DNA from: Clostridiales bacterium
GTDB lineage: Bacteria > Bacillota > Clostridia > Peptostreptococcales > Anaerovoracaceae
Assembly (NCBI GenBank): GCA_009911365.1
Contig: QXXF01000005.1
Coordinates: 1 to 64,000 of the forward strand
DNA length: 64,000 nucleotides
Direction: 5' to 3'
The first letter of the stretch is position 1. Each line of letters opens with the position of its first letter. The translations under genes were made by a program, and so were the position numbers. This document shows positions 1 to 8,512 of the stretch, piece after piece. The notes below the pieces were generated by a model. The model did not search any database. It was not told the DNA's origin and worked only from the letters and a program-made list of their open reading frames with translations.

Positions 1-2
1 TA

Positions 3-113
3 CGCCAAACTGATCAAGGATTACGAAGGAAGCTGTCCAAGCTCCAACAGCTGCTAGCGAAAAAGGGCTATGATCTGAAGATCACAGCGGACACGGTATC
101 TGCCAGAGCATGA
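3..113 (+). CDS. possible 3' end of a gene cut by the window edge
   Basis: An open frame runs from the window edge to a TGA at 111-113 and encodes about 36 residues rich in Lys and Leu ending in TVSARA. There is no recognisable domain. The first 25 bases also read plausibly in another frame, so a frameshift may be present. It could be the tail of a gene continuing to the left or chance coding. Confidence 0.2.
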   Translation, partial: RQTDQGLRRKLSKLQQLLAKKGYDLKITADTVSARA

Positions 114-512
114 ACAGTGCTGGCGGTCTTCCTCTCAGGCTCAAACGCAGACGGTATTATGAGACTTTGGAACTTGCGTCATAATTAGTGATATCTTTGA
201 GAAAAATGTGTCAACTAATATTGACAATATCAGAGGCTATAGCAAGGTGAAATAAGGAATTATCCTTTGGCGCATGTTTGAAAATCTAGTTGGGCCGCAA
301 TGCCTTGGACTTATCATCAGCTCGCATTTTTATAGCCAAATCAAAATTTTTTTCATTTGGCTATAAAGACCACCTTTGCTCAGTGCCAAGCTAGTCCGTT
401 CTGACTCTTGACCCAGTCCACAAGTTTCCCGCCTGCCCATTTGCGCCAACAATTAGATGGGATTCAAACTATTTGGCTATCAATGAAGCCATGGACATAG
501 TTGCCCTGATCC
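114..512. other. gene-poor stretch with short palindromes
   Basis: I see no convincing gene here. The stretch contains the inverted repeat at 331-365 and another copy of the motif ATTTGGCTAT at 471-480. A short open frame ending at about 532 has no start context worth calling. Confidence 0.4.
331..365. repeat. 11-bp perfect inverted repeat TATAGCCAAAT / ATTTGGCTATA
   Basis: The arms lie at 331-341 and 355-365 with a 13-nt AT-rich loop. The arm sequence recurs at 471-480 and again at 1524-1534, so copies sit on both sides of the nuclease-like gene at 513-1328. This could be the end of a small mobile unit or repeated regulatory palindromes. Confidence 0.55.
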
Positions 513-1328
513 TTACAGCAATCGGGCGTTAATTGTATTTAAAATTTCCTTTGCTGTTAAAGGTTGATCCTTTGTTTCTATTGTAATGATGAGATTTTGA
601 TTCACATTGATCCCGGATTTTTGATAATCCATCAATTTTGACGCATTTTTCGCTATATACTCGGGATTGTCCATTTGGCCGAAGTGTTCCCAATATATGA
701 TTTCACGATCCTTCAGACGAAGAGTGGAAAAGTCAGGCGCATATTTTTTTCCATTGGCGGTGATAAGTGGTTCATAGCGAAAAGGGATATGGAACTGATT
801 CAACATATCTAAAATCATAGACTCTGCTTTTGAACGCACAAAAATGCTACAGGCCGTTTCATGAACTAATTCTTCGGGATATGAGGTGCTTTTCAGATAC
901 GGTTCGCTTCCCCATGCGTCTAATCTTAGCGGTTGGGGAAGAAGCGAATCGTGACTTTTCCATATGCTTTGGTACGCAGGGGGAAGATCAGTGCTGATTT
1001 CTTCCGGATCATACGATCGAAATCTTTTCAAGGCATATGATAAAGCCTTAATATTATTTTCAAGCGTACGCAAACTACTTCGTATAAAACGCTGACGCCA
1101 TAGCTTTTGAATCAAGTCCGCATCAGCTGGGACACGAGGATTGAGATAAATATTTGTCTTTTTCCCTGAGTTCCACATACTATGGTAATAATAGGAACTG
1201 CCTTTCCGTTTTAAAACATATAAACTTCCTATGGGCAGCTTGTCTAACTCCTTCTGAAAATTTGGATGTAAGGTGTTTAGCTGCCGCAAAGCTTTTGTCA
1301 TTTTCGCATGTAATTGTACCATGTCCAA
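513..1328 (-). CDS. putative PD-(D/E)XK nuclease-superfamily protein
   Basis: The 271-residue protein has a basic, helical N-terminal half and a C-terminal alpha/beta part. That part has a conserved Glu in the AESMILDML helix, then YAPDF and, after a short strand, IYWEHFG. This E...PD...(E/H) spacing resembles the catalytic core of restriction-endonuclease-like folds, but the usual ExK is not clear, so nuclease activity is inference. The start is TTG at 1328 or ATG at 1322; no strong ribosome binding site precedes either. It stands alone, oppositely oriented to its neighbours, between copies of an ATTTGGCTATA palindrome, which hints at acquisition by transfer. It could instead be an uncharacterised accessory protein of a lost element. 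Confidence 0.6.
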   Translation of the reverse strand: MDMVQLHAKMTKALRQLNTLHPNFQKELDKLPIGSLYVLKRKGSSYYYHSMWNSGKKTNIYLNPRVPADADLIQKLWRQRFIRSSLRTLENNIKALSYALKRFRSYDPEEISTDLPPAYQSIWKSHDSLLPQPLRLDAWGSEPYLKSTSYPEELVHETACSIFVRSKAESMILDMLNQFHIPFRYEPLITANGKKYAPDFSTLRLKDREIIYWEHFGQMDNPEYIAKNASKLMDYQKSGINVNQNLIITIETKDQPLTAKEILNTINARLL

Positions 1329-1523
1329 AAATTACTTTAAATTGAAATTACTGAATATATTATAACATAAAAATAATAAATGTAAACAAAAGGTTATCTT
1401 TCTTTTGAAGAAGAGGTTCACTAGGCGTGAAAGTAAACGATTGGCTTGTAAATATGAATGGTAAGATTAAGGTGCGAAATAGAATGAACATAACGCTACA
1501 GGAATATCTACTGCAATAATTCC

Positions 1524-1534
1524 ATTTGGCTATA
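1524..1534 (+). repeat. third locus of the ATTTGGCTATA motif
   Basis: A perfect copy of the 11-base arm found at 355-365. The stretch 1329-1701 around it has no other recognisable gene. Confidence 0.5.
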
Positions 1535-1701
1535 AAATCAGCTTTGTCTGGCTTAAAGTCAGCCCGAAAGGGGCTTTTAGGTCAACTGATTTTTCCACGC
1601 TTGCTCTCTCTTGTTCTCAAGAGGATTACTTCTAGAGTCGCTACTGCTGTTTTCACTTCCCTTTCTTTGCCACCCACTTCACCCCGTAAAAGCAAAAACT
1701 A

Positions 1702-1730
1702 TTGACTATATTTTCCACCAATGCTATAAT
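1702..1730 (+). promoter_or_regulatory. sigma-A type promoter for yerC
   Basis: The -35 box TTGACT (1702-1707) and the -10 box TATAAT (1725-1730) are separated by exactly 17 bases. Transcription would start about 40 bases upstream of the YerC start codon. Confidence 0.8.
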
Positions 1731-1775
1731 TATAACATATCTTGTTGCGACACGAATGAGAAAGGAACGGTCAAA

Positions 1776-2093
1776 ATGGCATACGAATCAAAATTCAAAC
1801 GTGCGGATATTGACGAACTATTCAAGGCAGTCTTGCTGCTAGAGGATGAAGAGGACTGCTATCGTTTTTTTGAAGATATTTGCACCATCAATGAAATCCA
1901 TGCCATTGCCCAAAGGCTGCAAGTGGCAAAGCTGCTTTCAGAAAAGAAGACCTACAGTGAAATCGAGGAATTGACAAAGGCTTCCACGGCCACCATCAGC
2001 CGCATCAACAAATGTTTGGTCTACGGGGCCGAAGGATACCAGAGGATTTTAGAAAGAATGGCCGCAGAACCAGAAAAGGCAGAAGAACGGTAG
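1776..2093 (+). CDS. YerC/YecD-type TrpR-related regulator
   Basis: The 105-residue protein belongs to the TrpR-like YerC/YecD family, small helical DNA-binding proteins of Firmicutes. The order is a DIDELFKAVLLL helix, EEDCYRFFEDICT, then an HTH region (VAKLLSEKKTYSEIEEL) followed by TKASTATISRINKCL, which matches the TrpR recognition helices. The open frame extends upstream to 1611, but ATG 1776 is preferred because AAGGAA lies just before it and the promoter at 1702-1730 would fall inside a longer gene. A strong terminator follows, so it is a single-gene unit. The regulated genes are unknown. Confidence 0.85.
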   Translation: MAYESKFKRADIDELFKAVLLLEDEEDCYRFFEDICTINEIHAIAQRLQVAKLLSEKKTYSEIEELTKASTATISRINKCLVYGAEGYQRILERMAAEPEKAEER

Positions 2094-2118
2094 GAGCAAG
2101 GGAAAATAAAAAAGATAC

Positions 2119-2146
2119 AGCGGAACTGGCAGGTTCCGCTGTTTTT
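2119..2146 (+). terminator. Rho-independent terminator after yerC
   Basis: A perfect 8-bp stem (AGCGGAAC at 2119-2126 with GTTCCGCT at 2133-2140) and a 6-nt loop are followed by GTTTTT. Confidence 0.85.
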
Positions 2147-2156
2147 GGAGTCAAAA

Positions 2157-2693
2157 ATGTACGTATATGTATATGATCAATATCAGGGCGGACGGGAAGG
2201 ACGCAGGACCACGGAACGGCTGGCGCGCCGCTGCGCTGAAATGTACATCATGGAAGAACGGCTGCGGGTGGGAACAGTTTCCAGTGAGATCTTGCGGACC
2301 CCCAAGGGAAAGCCGTATTTCAAGGAAGTGCCGGTGGAATTTTCCGTGAGCCATACGGGCAGTCTCTGGGTCTGCGCCATGGATACAGAACCCGTGGGTA
2401 TCGATGTCCAGGCTTTCCGAAAATGCCGTCAGGTAAAGATCGCCAAGCGTTTTTACACTCCAGACGAGCAGGAATACGCTGCTGCCATGGGCGAGGCGGG
2501 GTTTTTCCAGATCTGGACCAGGAAAGAGGCTTATGTGAAATACACAGGAGAGGGCCTCACTAGCGACATGAAGTTTTTTTCCACCCTGAAAAACGACAGC
2601 GTGAGTTTTGTGGATTTTGATATCCGAGAAAATGTCAAAGGCTCTTGCTGTATGAAGGAGAAGCGTGAATTATGGATCAGAAATCTCATATGA
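2157..2693 (+). CDS. Sfp-type 4'-phosphopantetheinyl transferase
   Basis: The 178-residue enzyme is expected to transfer 4'-phosphopantetheine from CoA to a serine of carrier proteins. Family motifs are present in order: PKGKPYF, FSVSHTG, VGIDVQ (metal-binding Asp) and WTRKEAYVKYTGEG (WxxKEaxxK). Length fits a compact Sfp/AcpT-like member. The frame opens with TTG at 2145, but ATG 2157 is chosen because GGAG at 2147-2150 is correctly spaced before it. The 3' end overlaps the EamA gene by 22 bases. No NRPS or PKS gene is in the window, so the carrier partner is unknown. Confidence 0.85.
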   Translation: MYVYVYDQYQGGREGRRTTERLARRCAEMYIMEERLRVGTVSSEILRTPKGKPYFKEVPVEFSVSHTGSLWVCAMDTEPVGIDVQAFRKCRQVKIAKRFYTPDEQEYAAAMGEAGFFQIWTRKEAYVKYTGEGLTSDMKFFSTLKNDSVSFVDFDIRENVKGSCCMKEKRELWIRNLI

Positions 2694-3664
2694 AAGTTTA
2701 CGGCATAGCCGTTATGTTTTCCGTTTTAGTGGGATTTTCCTTTTTAGGCGTAAAGACCTGCGTGCCTGTGGCAAACAGCCTTCAGATCCTAGTCCACCGG
2801 TACAATTTTGCGTTTCTAGCCATCCTGCTTTTGATGGTGCTTCACATCGTGCGTATTGATCTAAGAGGAAGGCGCAAAAAGAATTTGATCCTGACAGCTG
2901 GCACTTACATTGGCTTCATGGCACTCCAGGTGATGGGCATGTTTTATTCCACCTCCATTGAGGCTTCCATCCTCTTTGCCATTGTGCCCATTTTGGCGCA
3001 GATCATCGCTGCCGTGTTTTTAGGAGAAAAGGCGACTCTGATCCAGAATTTGTTCGTTGGCCTCAGTGTAGCCGCCTTGATCGTTATGCTAGTCATGGGC
3101 AGCACCAGTATCAGGTTCCATGCGGGCGGGACTGCGCTGCTGCTTCTTTCCAGCGTATGTATGGCTGTCAGCAACGTGTTCATGCGCTACGTGCGTGCGG
3201 AATACAGGCCCATTGAAATTTCAACAGCCATCATCATCGGAGGGTGCGTGGTCTTTAATCTTGCCTTTTTGATACAAGGAGCTATCACGGGAAACAGCGG
3301 CACCTATTTTGAACCCTTCCGCCATAAGGAGTTCACGATCGCGGTCGCTTATCTGGGGATCGGATGCATCTTGCTTTCTGCCCAGCTCATGAGCTACCTT
3401 CTCAGTAAACTAGCGGCGGTAAAGGCAACGATCTTTGGAAACGTGTCCACGGCTATTTCCATTATAGCGGGCGTAGTGATCTTAGGCGAACCCTTGATGC
3501 CTTACCATATAATTTGCGCCGTACTCATCATCGCCGGCGTGGTGGGATTGAGCTTTTCAGGAGAAAGGCCTAGGGAAAAAACGGCAAAAGAAATTGTGGA
3601 CCCGCAAAAAATTCAGATCATGGAGGAAAACAAGGATGAGATTCAAATTTCTGATGGAAAATAA
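2672..3664 (+). CDS. EamA-family (DMT superfamily) transporter
   Basis: The 330-residue membrane protein has about ten hydrophobic segments arranged as two EamA repeats; the second ends with VVILGEPLMPYHIICAVLIIAGVVGLSFSG, split here by its usual Gly/Pro turns. The first repeat ends with FLGEKATLIQNL, the typical EamA half-site. The soluble C-terminal tail is charged. Substrates of this family are metabolites and amino acids and cannot be assigned from sequence. It overlaps the PPTase upstream and the MBL gene downstream, indicating co-transcription. Confidence 0.85.
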   Translation: MDQKSHMKVYGIAVMFSVLVGFSFLGVKTCVPVANSLQILVHRYNFAFLAILLLMVLHIVRIDLRGRRKKNLILTAGTYIGFMALQVMGMFYSTSIEASILFAIVPILAQIIAAVFLGEKATLIQNLFVGLSVAALIVMLVMGSTSIRFHAGGTALLLLSSVCMAVSNVFMRYVRAEYRPIEISTAIIIGGCVVFNLAFLIQGAITGNSGTYFEPFRHKEFTIAVAYLGIGCILLSAQLMSYLLSKLAAVKATIFGNVSTAISIIAGVVILGEPLMPYHIICAVLIIAGVVGLSFSGERPREKTAKEIVDPQKIQIMEENKDEIQISDGK

Positions 3665-4460
3665 AACAGACGGCCCTGGCTATGTGGCAGAGCACGGATT
3701 GTCCGTGTACATCGAAGCCCAGGGGAGAAAGTTGCTGTTCGATGCGGGACCTTCGCCGCTGTTCGTGCGGAACGCCCGGGCCATGGGCGTGGATTTAGAG
3801 CAGGTGGAAGCGGTGATCATCAGCCATGGTCACTATGACCACACAGGCGGCGTTCCAAAGTTTTGCGAGATCAACAAAATCGCGCCCATCTATATCCACA
3901 AAGGCGCTTTTTATGAAACTTATGGCATGAAAGACGGGAAGATGGAGAAGGAAACCAGCGGCATCCGCTGGACGGACCAGGAAAGGAGCCTGGTGGATCC
4001 CAGGATCATCAGGACGGACAAAGTGACTTGGCTTTCGGAAAACATCGCTGTTTCTGGCACCATTCCTATAGAGGGTCCATCTATCACAGAGTCTTTTTAC
4101 CGCAAAATGGCAGACGGCACTTACGAGCCGGATCCCATGGATCACGAGCAGATTCTGGTGATCCGAGAGCCAGAGGGGTTGTACGTGTTTTCTGGATGCA
4201 GCCACAGAGGTGTGCTGCCTGCGGTCCGTTACGCCAGAGAGCTGTTTCAAGGCCAGCGGATCGCTGCTCTCATAGCTGGGATGCACCTTTACACCGCTCC
4301 TGCGGACGTGTGCGAAAAAGTAGTGGATTCTCTGCTCACCGAAGACATGGACCTGGTGATGCCGGTCCACTGCACAGGTATCAATGCGATCTGCGATTTG
4401 AAGGCAGCCTTGGGCGACAAGTGCGTGGTGGCCACGACGGGGAGCAGCTATGGATATTAA
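3636..4460 (+). CDS. metallo-beta-lactamase-fold hydrolase (COG1237-like)
   Basis: The 274-residue cytoplasmic protein has the MBL motif HGHYDHTGG and later ligand positions SGCSHRGV, AGMHLY and PVHCTG. The layout matches the 'dihydropterin/aminobenzene-phosphate synthase' subgroup (COG1237), whose physiological reaction is poorly defined. ATG 3636 is chosen over the upstream start because GGAGG lies at 3622-3626 and the segment before it is coding for the EamA tail. It overlaps recX by 11 bases. Confidence 0.85.
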   Translation: MRFKFLMENKTDGPGYVAEHGLSVYIEAQGRKLLFDAGPSPLFVRNARAMGVDLEQVEAVIISHGHYDHTGGVPKFCEINKIAPIYIHKGAFYETYGMKDGKMEKETSGIRWTDQERSLVDPRIIRTDKVTWLSENIAVSGTIPIEGPSITESFYRKMADGTYEPDPMDHEQILVIREPEGLYVFSGCSHRGVLPAVRYARELFQGQRIAALIAGMHLYTAPADVCEKVVDSLLTEDMDLVMPVHCTGINAICDLKAALGDKCVVATTGSSYGY

Positions 4461-4902
4461 AGATACGGCCTTGAAATACCTGGCTTCCAGGGCCAGAACC
4501 CGCGGGGAGATGGCAAAGCATCTGCGTGAAAAGGGCTTTGAGCAGGAAGAAATCCAGGAAACGATTCAGCGTTTGGAGCAGCTTCATTACCTGGATGACA
4601 TGGACTACTGCCTGCGATATTTTGAATATGCGTTTGGAAAGGGCAGAGGTACGCTGCGGGCAAAGCGGGAGCTGGAGGAAAAAGGCGTTTCCCGGGAAAT
4701 CATTCAAATCGCTTTTGAAGAATATGAGGCAGAGGAGAGCGAGCTGGAGCGAGCCCGGCAGCAGGCGGCCAAGATCGCTGCGGGCAAGGAGCCGGACAGA
4801 AAACTGATGGGTAAGATCGGCAGACGGCTCACCACCATGGGCTACAGCTCAGACGTGATCTATCAGGTAATCGGAAGCTACATGAGGAACGACTATGAAT
4901 GA
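4450..4902 (+). CDS. recX: regulatory protein RecX
   Basis: The 150-residue, highly charged helical protein has three tandem RecX repeats, for example YLASRARTRGEMAKHL, LDDMDYCLRYFEYAFGKGRG and MGKIGRRLTTMGYSSDVIY. RecX modulates RecA filaments. Length is typical. It overlaps the MBL gene upstream and tcdA downstream by 8 bases, consistent with translational coupling. No recA is in the window. Confidence 0.9.
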   Translation: MDIKDTALKYLASRARTRGEMAKHLREKGFEQEEIQETIQRLEQLHYLDDMDYCLRYFEYAFGKGRGTLRAKRELEEKGVSREIIQIAFEEYEAEESELERARQQAAKIAAGKEPDRKLMGKIGRRLTTMGYSSDVIYQVIGSYMRNDYE

Positions 4903-5584
4903 TCGGTTTTCAAGGACAAGACAGCTGATCGGCCAGGAAGCCGTAAGCAAGCTGTGGCAAAGCCGGGTGGCGGTTTTCGGCATCGGCGGCGTGGGCGGCT
5001 ATGTGTGCGAAGCCTTGGCCCGGGCTGGACTGGGAGCCATGGACTTGATCGACAAGGATCAAGTAGACGTTACCAATATCAACAGGCAGATCATTGCCAG
5101 CAATAGCACCATAGGCAGAGACAAGGTGGAAGTGATGAAGGAGCGGATTCTGGACATGGACCCGGAGATCCAGGTGGAAACTTACAAATGCTTTTTTCTT
5201 CCGGACACAAAGTTCGATTTCACGTCATACGACTATGTGGTGGATGCGGTCGACACGGTGACAGCCAAGGTGGAGCTCATCGTCAGGGCAAGGCAGGCGG
5301 GCGTGCCGGTGATTTCCTCCATGGGCACGGGAAACAAGTTGGATCCAGGCAGGTTTCAGATCGCACCTATCGGCAAGACCTCCGTGTGCCCGCTAGCCAA
5401 GGTCATGCGCAGGGAACTAAAAAAACGAGGGATCACAGATGTCAAAGTGCTTTATTCCACAGAAGAGCCTGTGAAGCAGGTTGGGAGAAGCGCGCCGGCT
5501 AGCATTTCCTTCGTGCCTTCTGCGGCCGGACTGATGATCGCAGGGGAAGTGGTCAGGGATTTGATAAACAGAAAGGATGTGTAA
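4895..5584 (+). CDS. tcdA: tRNA threonylcarbamoyladenosine dehydratase (TcdA/CsdL-like)
   Basis: The 229-residue E1-like enzyme has an N-terminal FSRTRQLIG motif, an ATP-binding Rossmann segment [13 protein letters not shown] (residues ~26-38), NINRQ and VVDAVDT. TcdA cyclises t6A37 of tRNAs to ct6A at the expense of ATP. The family's C-terminal variable region is short here, close to Gram-positive members. It sits in a tight series of cytoplasmic genes. Confidence 0.88.
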   Translation: MNDRFSRTRQLIGQEAVSKLWQSRVAVFGIGGVGGYVCEALARAGLGAMDLIDKDQVDVTNINRQIIASNSTIGRDKVEVMKERILDMDPEIQVETYKCFFLPDTKFDFTSYDYVVDAVDTVTAKVELIVRARQAGVPVISSMGTGNKLDPGRFQIAPIGKTSVCPLAKVMRRELKKRGITDVKVLYSTEEPVKQVGRSAPASISFVPSAAGLMIAGEVVRDLINRKDV

Positions 5585-5586
5585 TC

Positions 5587-6087
5587 ATGGGACTGAGAAC
5601 ATTAAAATGTGATATTACTACATTGAAGGTAGATGCCATTGTCAATGCTGCCAACGAAACGCTGTTAGGCGGTGGAGGCGTGGACGGAGCGATCCATAGA
5701 GGAGCGGGTCCGCGGCTGCTGGAGGAATGCCGGGGGCTGGGCGGCTGTGAGACCGGGCAGGCCAAGATCACAAAGGGCTATGACCTTCCAGCCTCCTTTA
5801 TCATCCATACAGTGGGGCCGGTCTGGTATGGCGGAAATCAAGGCGAACCAGAACTGCTGAGAAGTGCTTACCAAAACAGCCTGGCTATTGCCCGGGAAAA
5901 GAATTTGAAATCCATCGCTTTTCCTGCCATTTCCACAGGCGTGTTCGGCTATCCAAAGGAAGAAGCTGCGAAGATCGCAGTGGGCACGGCCTTAGAATTT
6001 TTGAAAGGCTATGAAATGGATATTATCTTAGTGGCGTTCAGCGACAGCGACAGTAAACGCTACCAGCGGCTGATCGATAGCAAATAA
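5587..6087 (+). CDS. macrodomain O-acetyl-ADP-ribose deacetylase
   Basis: The 166-residue single macrodomain has [20 protein letters not shown], the ADP-ribose-binding loop, and [14 protein letters not shown] near the C-terminus. MacroD/YmdB-type enzymes remove the acetyl group from O-acetyl-ADP-ribose or hydrolyse ADP-ribose adducts. The start lies two bases after the tcdA stop, so the two are co-translated. Pairing with the MBL and metallophosphoesterase genes suggests a general nucleotide-damage or repair neighbourhood, which is inference. Confidence 0.9.
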   Translation: MGLRTLKCDITTLKVDAIVNAANETLLGGGGVDGAIHRGAGPRLLEECRGLGGCETGQAKITKGYDLPASFIIHTVGPVWYGGNQGEPELLRSAYQNSLAIAREKNLKSIAFPAISTGVFGYPKEEAAKIAVGTALEFLKGYEMDIILVAFSDSDSKRYQRLIDSK

Positions 6088-6100
6088 GGAAGGATGCGTC

Positions 6101-6553
6101 ATGTCAGACCAAAAAAACATCATCGACAAGGTCGAGTATTTTTACATTGAAATCGTAGAGGAATTCAAAGAAGCGGAGCAAAAAATCATCAACGATTCCA
6201 AGTTCCGCAGTTTGTTCCGAAAAAAGAATTACGATGGAAATATCGCCCTTTTGAAAGATTGCAAAGGGAAAGTTCTGGGTATCAATATCATGGAATTGAA
6301 AAAGCAGGCGCAAGATCAAGAGTCCAAGGAATTGACACGGCAGTTGGGCCAGGCGCTGGCCGCCTTTCGGGAATTGTGCGATGCGCATGTGAGGCTCCAG
6401 GTCTTTTTAAAGAAAAAGGCCCGCAAAGAAGACGCGCCATTTTCCCAATACAAAGACATTTTCAACAGGGTGAAGCAGTGCAGGGAAGAAGTCAACAGCC
6501 AGCTTCATGGCCTAGATATTTTGTACACGGACTACACGGAGTCGGATGAATGA
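6101..6553 (+). CDS. conserved-looking hypothetical helical protein
   Basis: The 150-residue acidic, mostly helical cytoplasmic protein has no recognised motif. It begins after AAGGAAGG, and its codon use matches its neighbours, so it is a real gene. The central LKKQAQDQESKELTRQLG and C-terminal REEVNSQLHG segments may form coiled coils. Its position between a macrodomain and a metallophosphoesterase gives no specific function. Confidence 0.7.
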   Translation: MSDQKNIIDKVEYFYIEIVEEFKEAEQKIINDSKFRSLFRKKNYDGNIALLKDCKGKVLGINIMELKKQAQDQESKELTRQLGQALAAFRELCDAHVRLQVFLKKKARKEDAPFSQYKDIFNRVKQCREEVNSQLHGLDILYTDYTESDE

Positions 6554-6604
6554 AGGCACTGACTGCGCTGAAACAAGAACATGGACGAAAAGGAGCAGCC
6601 ATAT

Positions 6605-7303
6605 ATGAGCATTTTTGCTGTTGGTGATCTGCACCTGTCGTTTGCGCCAGGGGTGGAAAAGCCCATGGACATTTACGGCAGCGTATGGAAGGATCATGCG
6701 GAAAAACTGAAAATCAACTGGGAAAGACTCATCGGACCTCAGGACACTGTGATCCTAGCTGGAGACATTTCCTGGGGGTTAAGGCTGGAGGAAGCCATGC
6801 CAGATCTAGAGTGGATCCACGGTTTGCCTGGGAAAAAAGTCATTTTCAAGGGAAACCACGACTTGTGGTGGAGCGGCATTGGAAAGCTGAACCAGCTCTT
6901 TGAATCCATTACCTTTGTGCAGAACACGGCCTACCAAGCGGAGGGCTGGTTTTTGTGCGGCAGCAGGGGATGGCTCTCGCCTGGTCACGACGATTTCAAA
7001 GAGAAGGATCAAAAAATTTACAAGCGGGAATTGCTGCGGTTAGAAATGTCAATCAAGGATGCGAAAGACAAAGGCGCGGAGGATATCATCGGTGTCCTTC
7101 ATTTTCCGCCGTCTGCGTCTCCTAGCTTTGGCTCTTCTTTCACAGACGCATTTGAGGAAGCGGGAGCCAGCCAGGTAGTTTACGGGCATCTCCACGGGGT
7201 GGATGCTTACCGCAACGGATTAAAAGGAAATTACAACGGAGTCACTTATCGGCTGGTGTCTCTGGATTATCTCAATTGCAGACCGATCATGATAAAGGAG
7301 TGA
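6605..7303 (+). CDS. calcineurin-like metallophosphoesterase
   Basis: The 232-residue protein has the full metallophosphoesterase motif set: GDLHLSF, AGDISWG, KGNHDLWW, LHFPP and YGHLHG. It is a soluble two-metal phosphoesterase of unknown substrate. ATG 6605 is preferred over ATG 6581 because AGGAG at 6591-6595 is well spaced before it and GDLH then lies near the N-terminus. deoB follows five bases after the stop. Confidence 0.85.
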   Translation: MSIFAVGDLHLSFAPGVEKPMDIYGSVWKDHAEKLKINWERLIGPQDTVILAGDISWGLRLEEAMPDLEWIHGLPGKKVIFKGNHDLWWSGIGKLNQLFESITFVQNTAYQAEGWFLCGSRGWLSPGHDDFKEKDQKIYKRELLRLEMSIKDAKDKGAEDIIGVLHFPPSASPSFGSSFTDAFEEAGASQVVYGHLHGVDAYRNGLKGNYNGVTYRLVSLDYLNCRPIMIKE

Positions 7304-7308
7304 GCGTT

Positions 7309-8484
7309 ATGATAAAAAGAGCAACCATCGTTGTGCTGGACAGCCTGGGAGTGGGAGAACTCCCAGACGCAGCGGATTATGGAGATAAGGGTGCGGATAC
7401 CTTGGGGCACATTTTCAAAGAATATCCATCTCTTTGTATCCCCAATCTGCGCAGCCTGGGATTCTGCAACCCGCAGGGCGCGGCATGCGGTAAATTTGCG
7501 GTGGATCAGCCACTAGGCTCCTTCGGCAAGCTGAAAGAGCTGTCCAAGGGAAAGGACACGATCACCGGTCATTGGGAAATTGCCGGCTTGTGCGTCCAGA
7601 CCCCGTTCAAGACTTACCCAGAAGGATTTCCGCTGGCATGCATAGAAGCTTTTGAGCAGGCTATTGGCAGGAAGACCCTGGGAAATTGCACTGCGTCAGG
7701 GACTGTGATCATTGAAGAGCTGGGAGCGGAGCATGAATCCACGGGAAAGCCAATTGTCTATACTTCTGCGGACAGTGTGTTTCAGATTGCGGCCAACACA
7801 GATGTGATTCCTTTGGAAGAATTGTATCGGATTTGTGGGATTGCCCGGGAAATGTTGGTGGGAGAATGGTCCTGCGGCAGAGTCATCGCCCGGCCTTACG
7901 TGCTGGAAAACGGAAAGCGGACCAGAACCTCGGACCGCAGGGATTATGCGGTTTCGCCGCCAGAACTCACCATGCTTGACCACATCGCAGACATGGGAAA
8001 AGAGACTTACGCTGTGGGAAAGATCAGCGATATTTTCAACGGACAAGGTATTTCCCAGGCAATCCACACAAAAGACAACATGGATGGCGTGGATCAGACC
8101 ATAAAAGCACTGGGCATGGATTTCGAGGGCTTGATCTTCACGAACCTGGTGGATTTTGATTCCAAGTACGGACATCGGCGGGATCCGGAGGGCTATGGAA
8201 AAGCCATTGAGGAATTCGATGGACGGCTGCCGGAGATCATGGCGGCCATGAAGGACAGCGACGCACTGATCTTATGCGCGGACCACGGCAATGACCCGAC
8301 CCACAGCGGCTGGGATCATACGAGAGAGCATGTGCCTGTGGTGATTTACGGCGCAGGGATCAAGGCTGGCGCGGATTTGGGCGTTCGTGACTCCTTTGCG
8401 GACATCGGAGCCACGGTTTGTGAAATGCTGAGAGCCAAGACCACTGCCGTGGGCACCAGCTTTCTCAGTGAGATCACAAAGTGA
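7309..8484 (+). CDS. deoB: phosphopentomutase DeoB
   Basis: The 391-residue enzyme interconverts (deoxy)ribose 1-phosphate and 5-phosphate in nucleoside salvage. Alkaline-phosphatase-superfamily motifs are VVLDSLGVGELPDA near the start, KDTITGHWE with the phospho-acceptor Thr, LVDFDSKYGHRRD and CADHGNDPTHSGWDHTREHVP. Start is ATG 7309 after AAAGGAG; the frame extends further upstream without support. Together with the next gene it forms the classical deoB-pdp module. Confidence 0.95.
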   Translation: MIKRATIVVLDSLGVGELPDAADYGDKGADTLGHIFKEYPSLCIPNLRSLGFCNPQGAACGKFAVDQPLGSFGKLKELSKGKDTITGHWEIAGLCVQTPFKTYPEGFPLACIEAFEQAIGRKTLGNCTASGTVIIEELGAEHESTGKPIVYTSADSVFQIAANTDVIPLEELYRICGIAREMLVGEWSCGRVIARPYVLENGKRTRTSDRRDYAVSPPELTMLDHIADMGKETYAVGKISDIFNGQGISQAIHTKDNMDGVDQTIKALGMDFEGLIFTNLVDFDSKYGHRRDPEGYGKAIEEFDGRLPEIMAAMKDSDALILCADHGNDPTHSGWDHTREHVPVVIYGAGIKAGADLGVRDSFADIGATVCEMLRAKTTAVGTSFLSEITK

Positions 8485-8512
8485 GCGGGATGGTGCAAGA
8501 AAGGAAGGGCGC

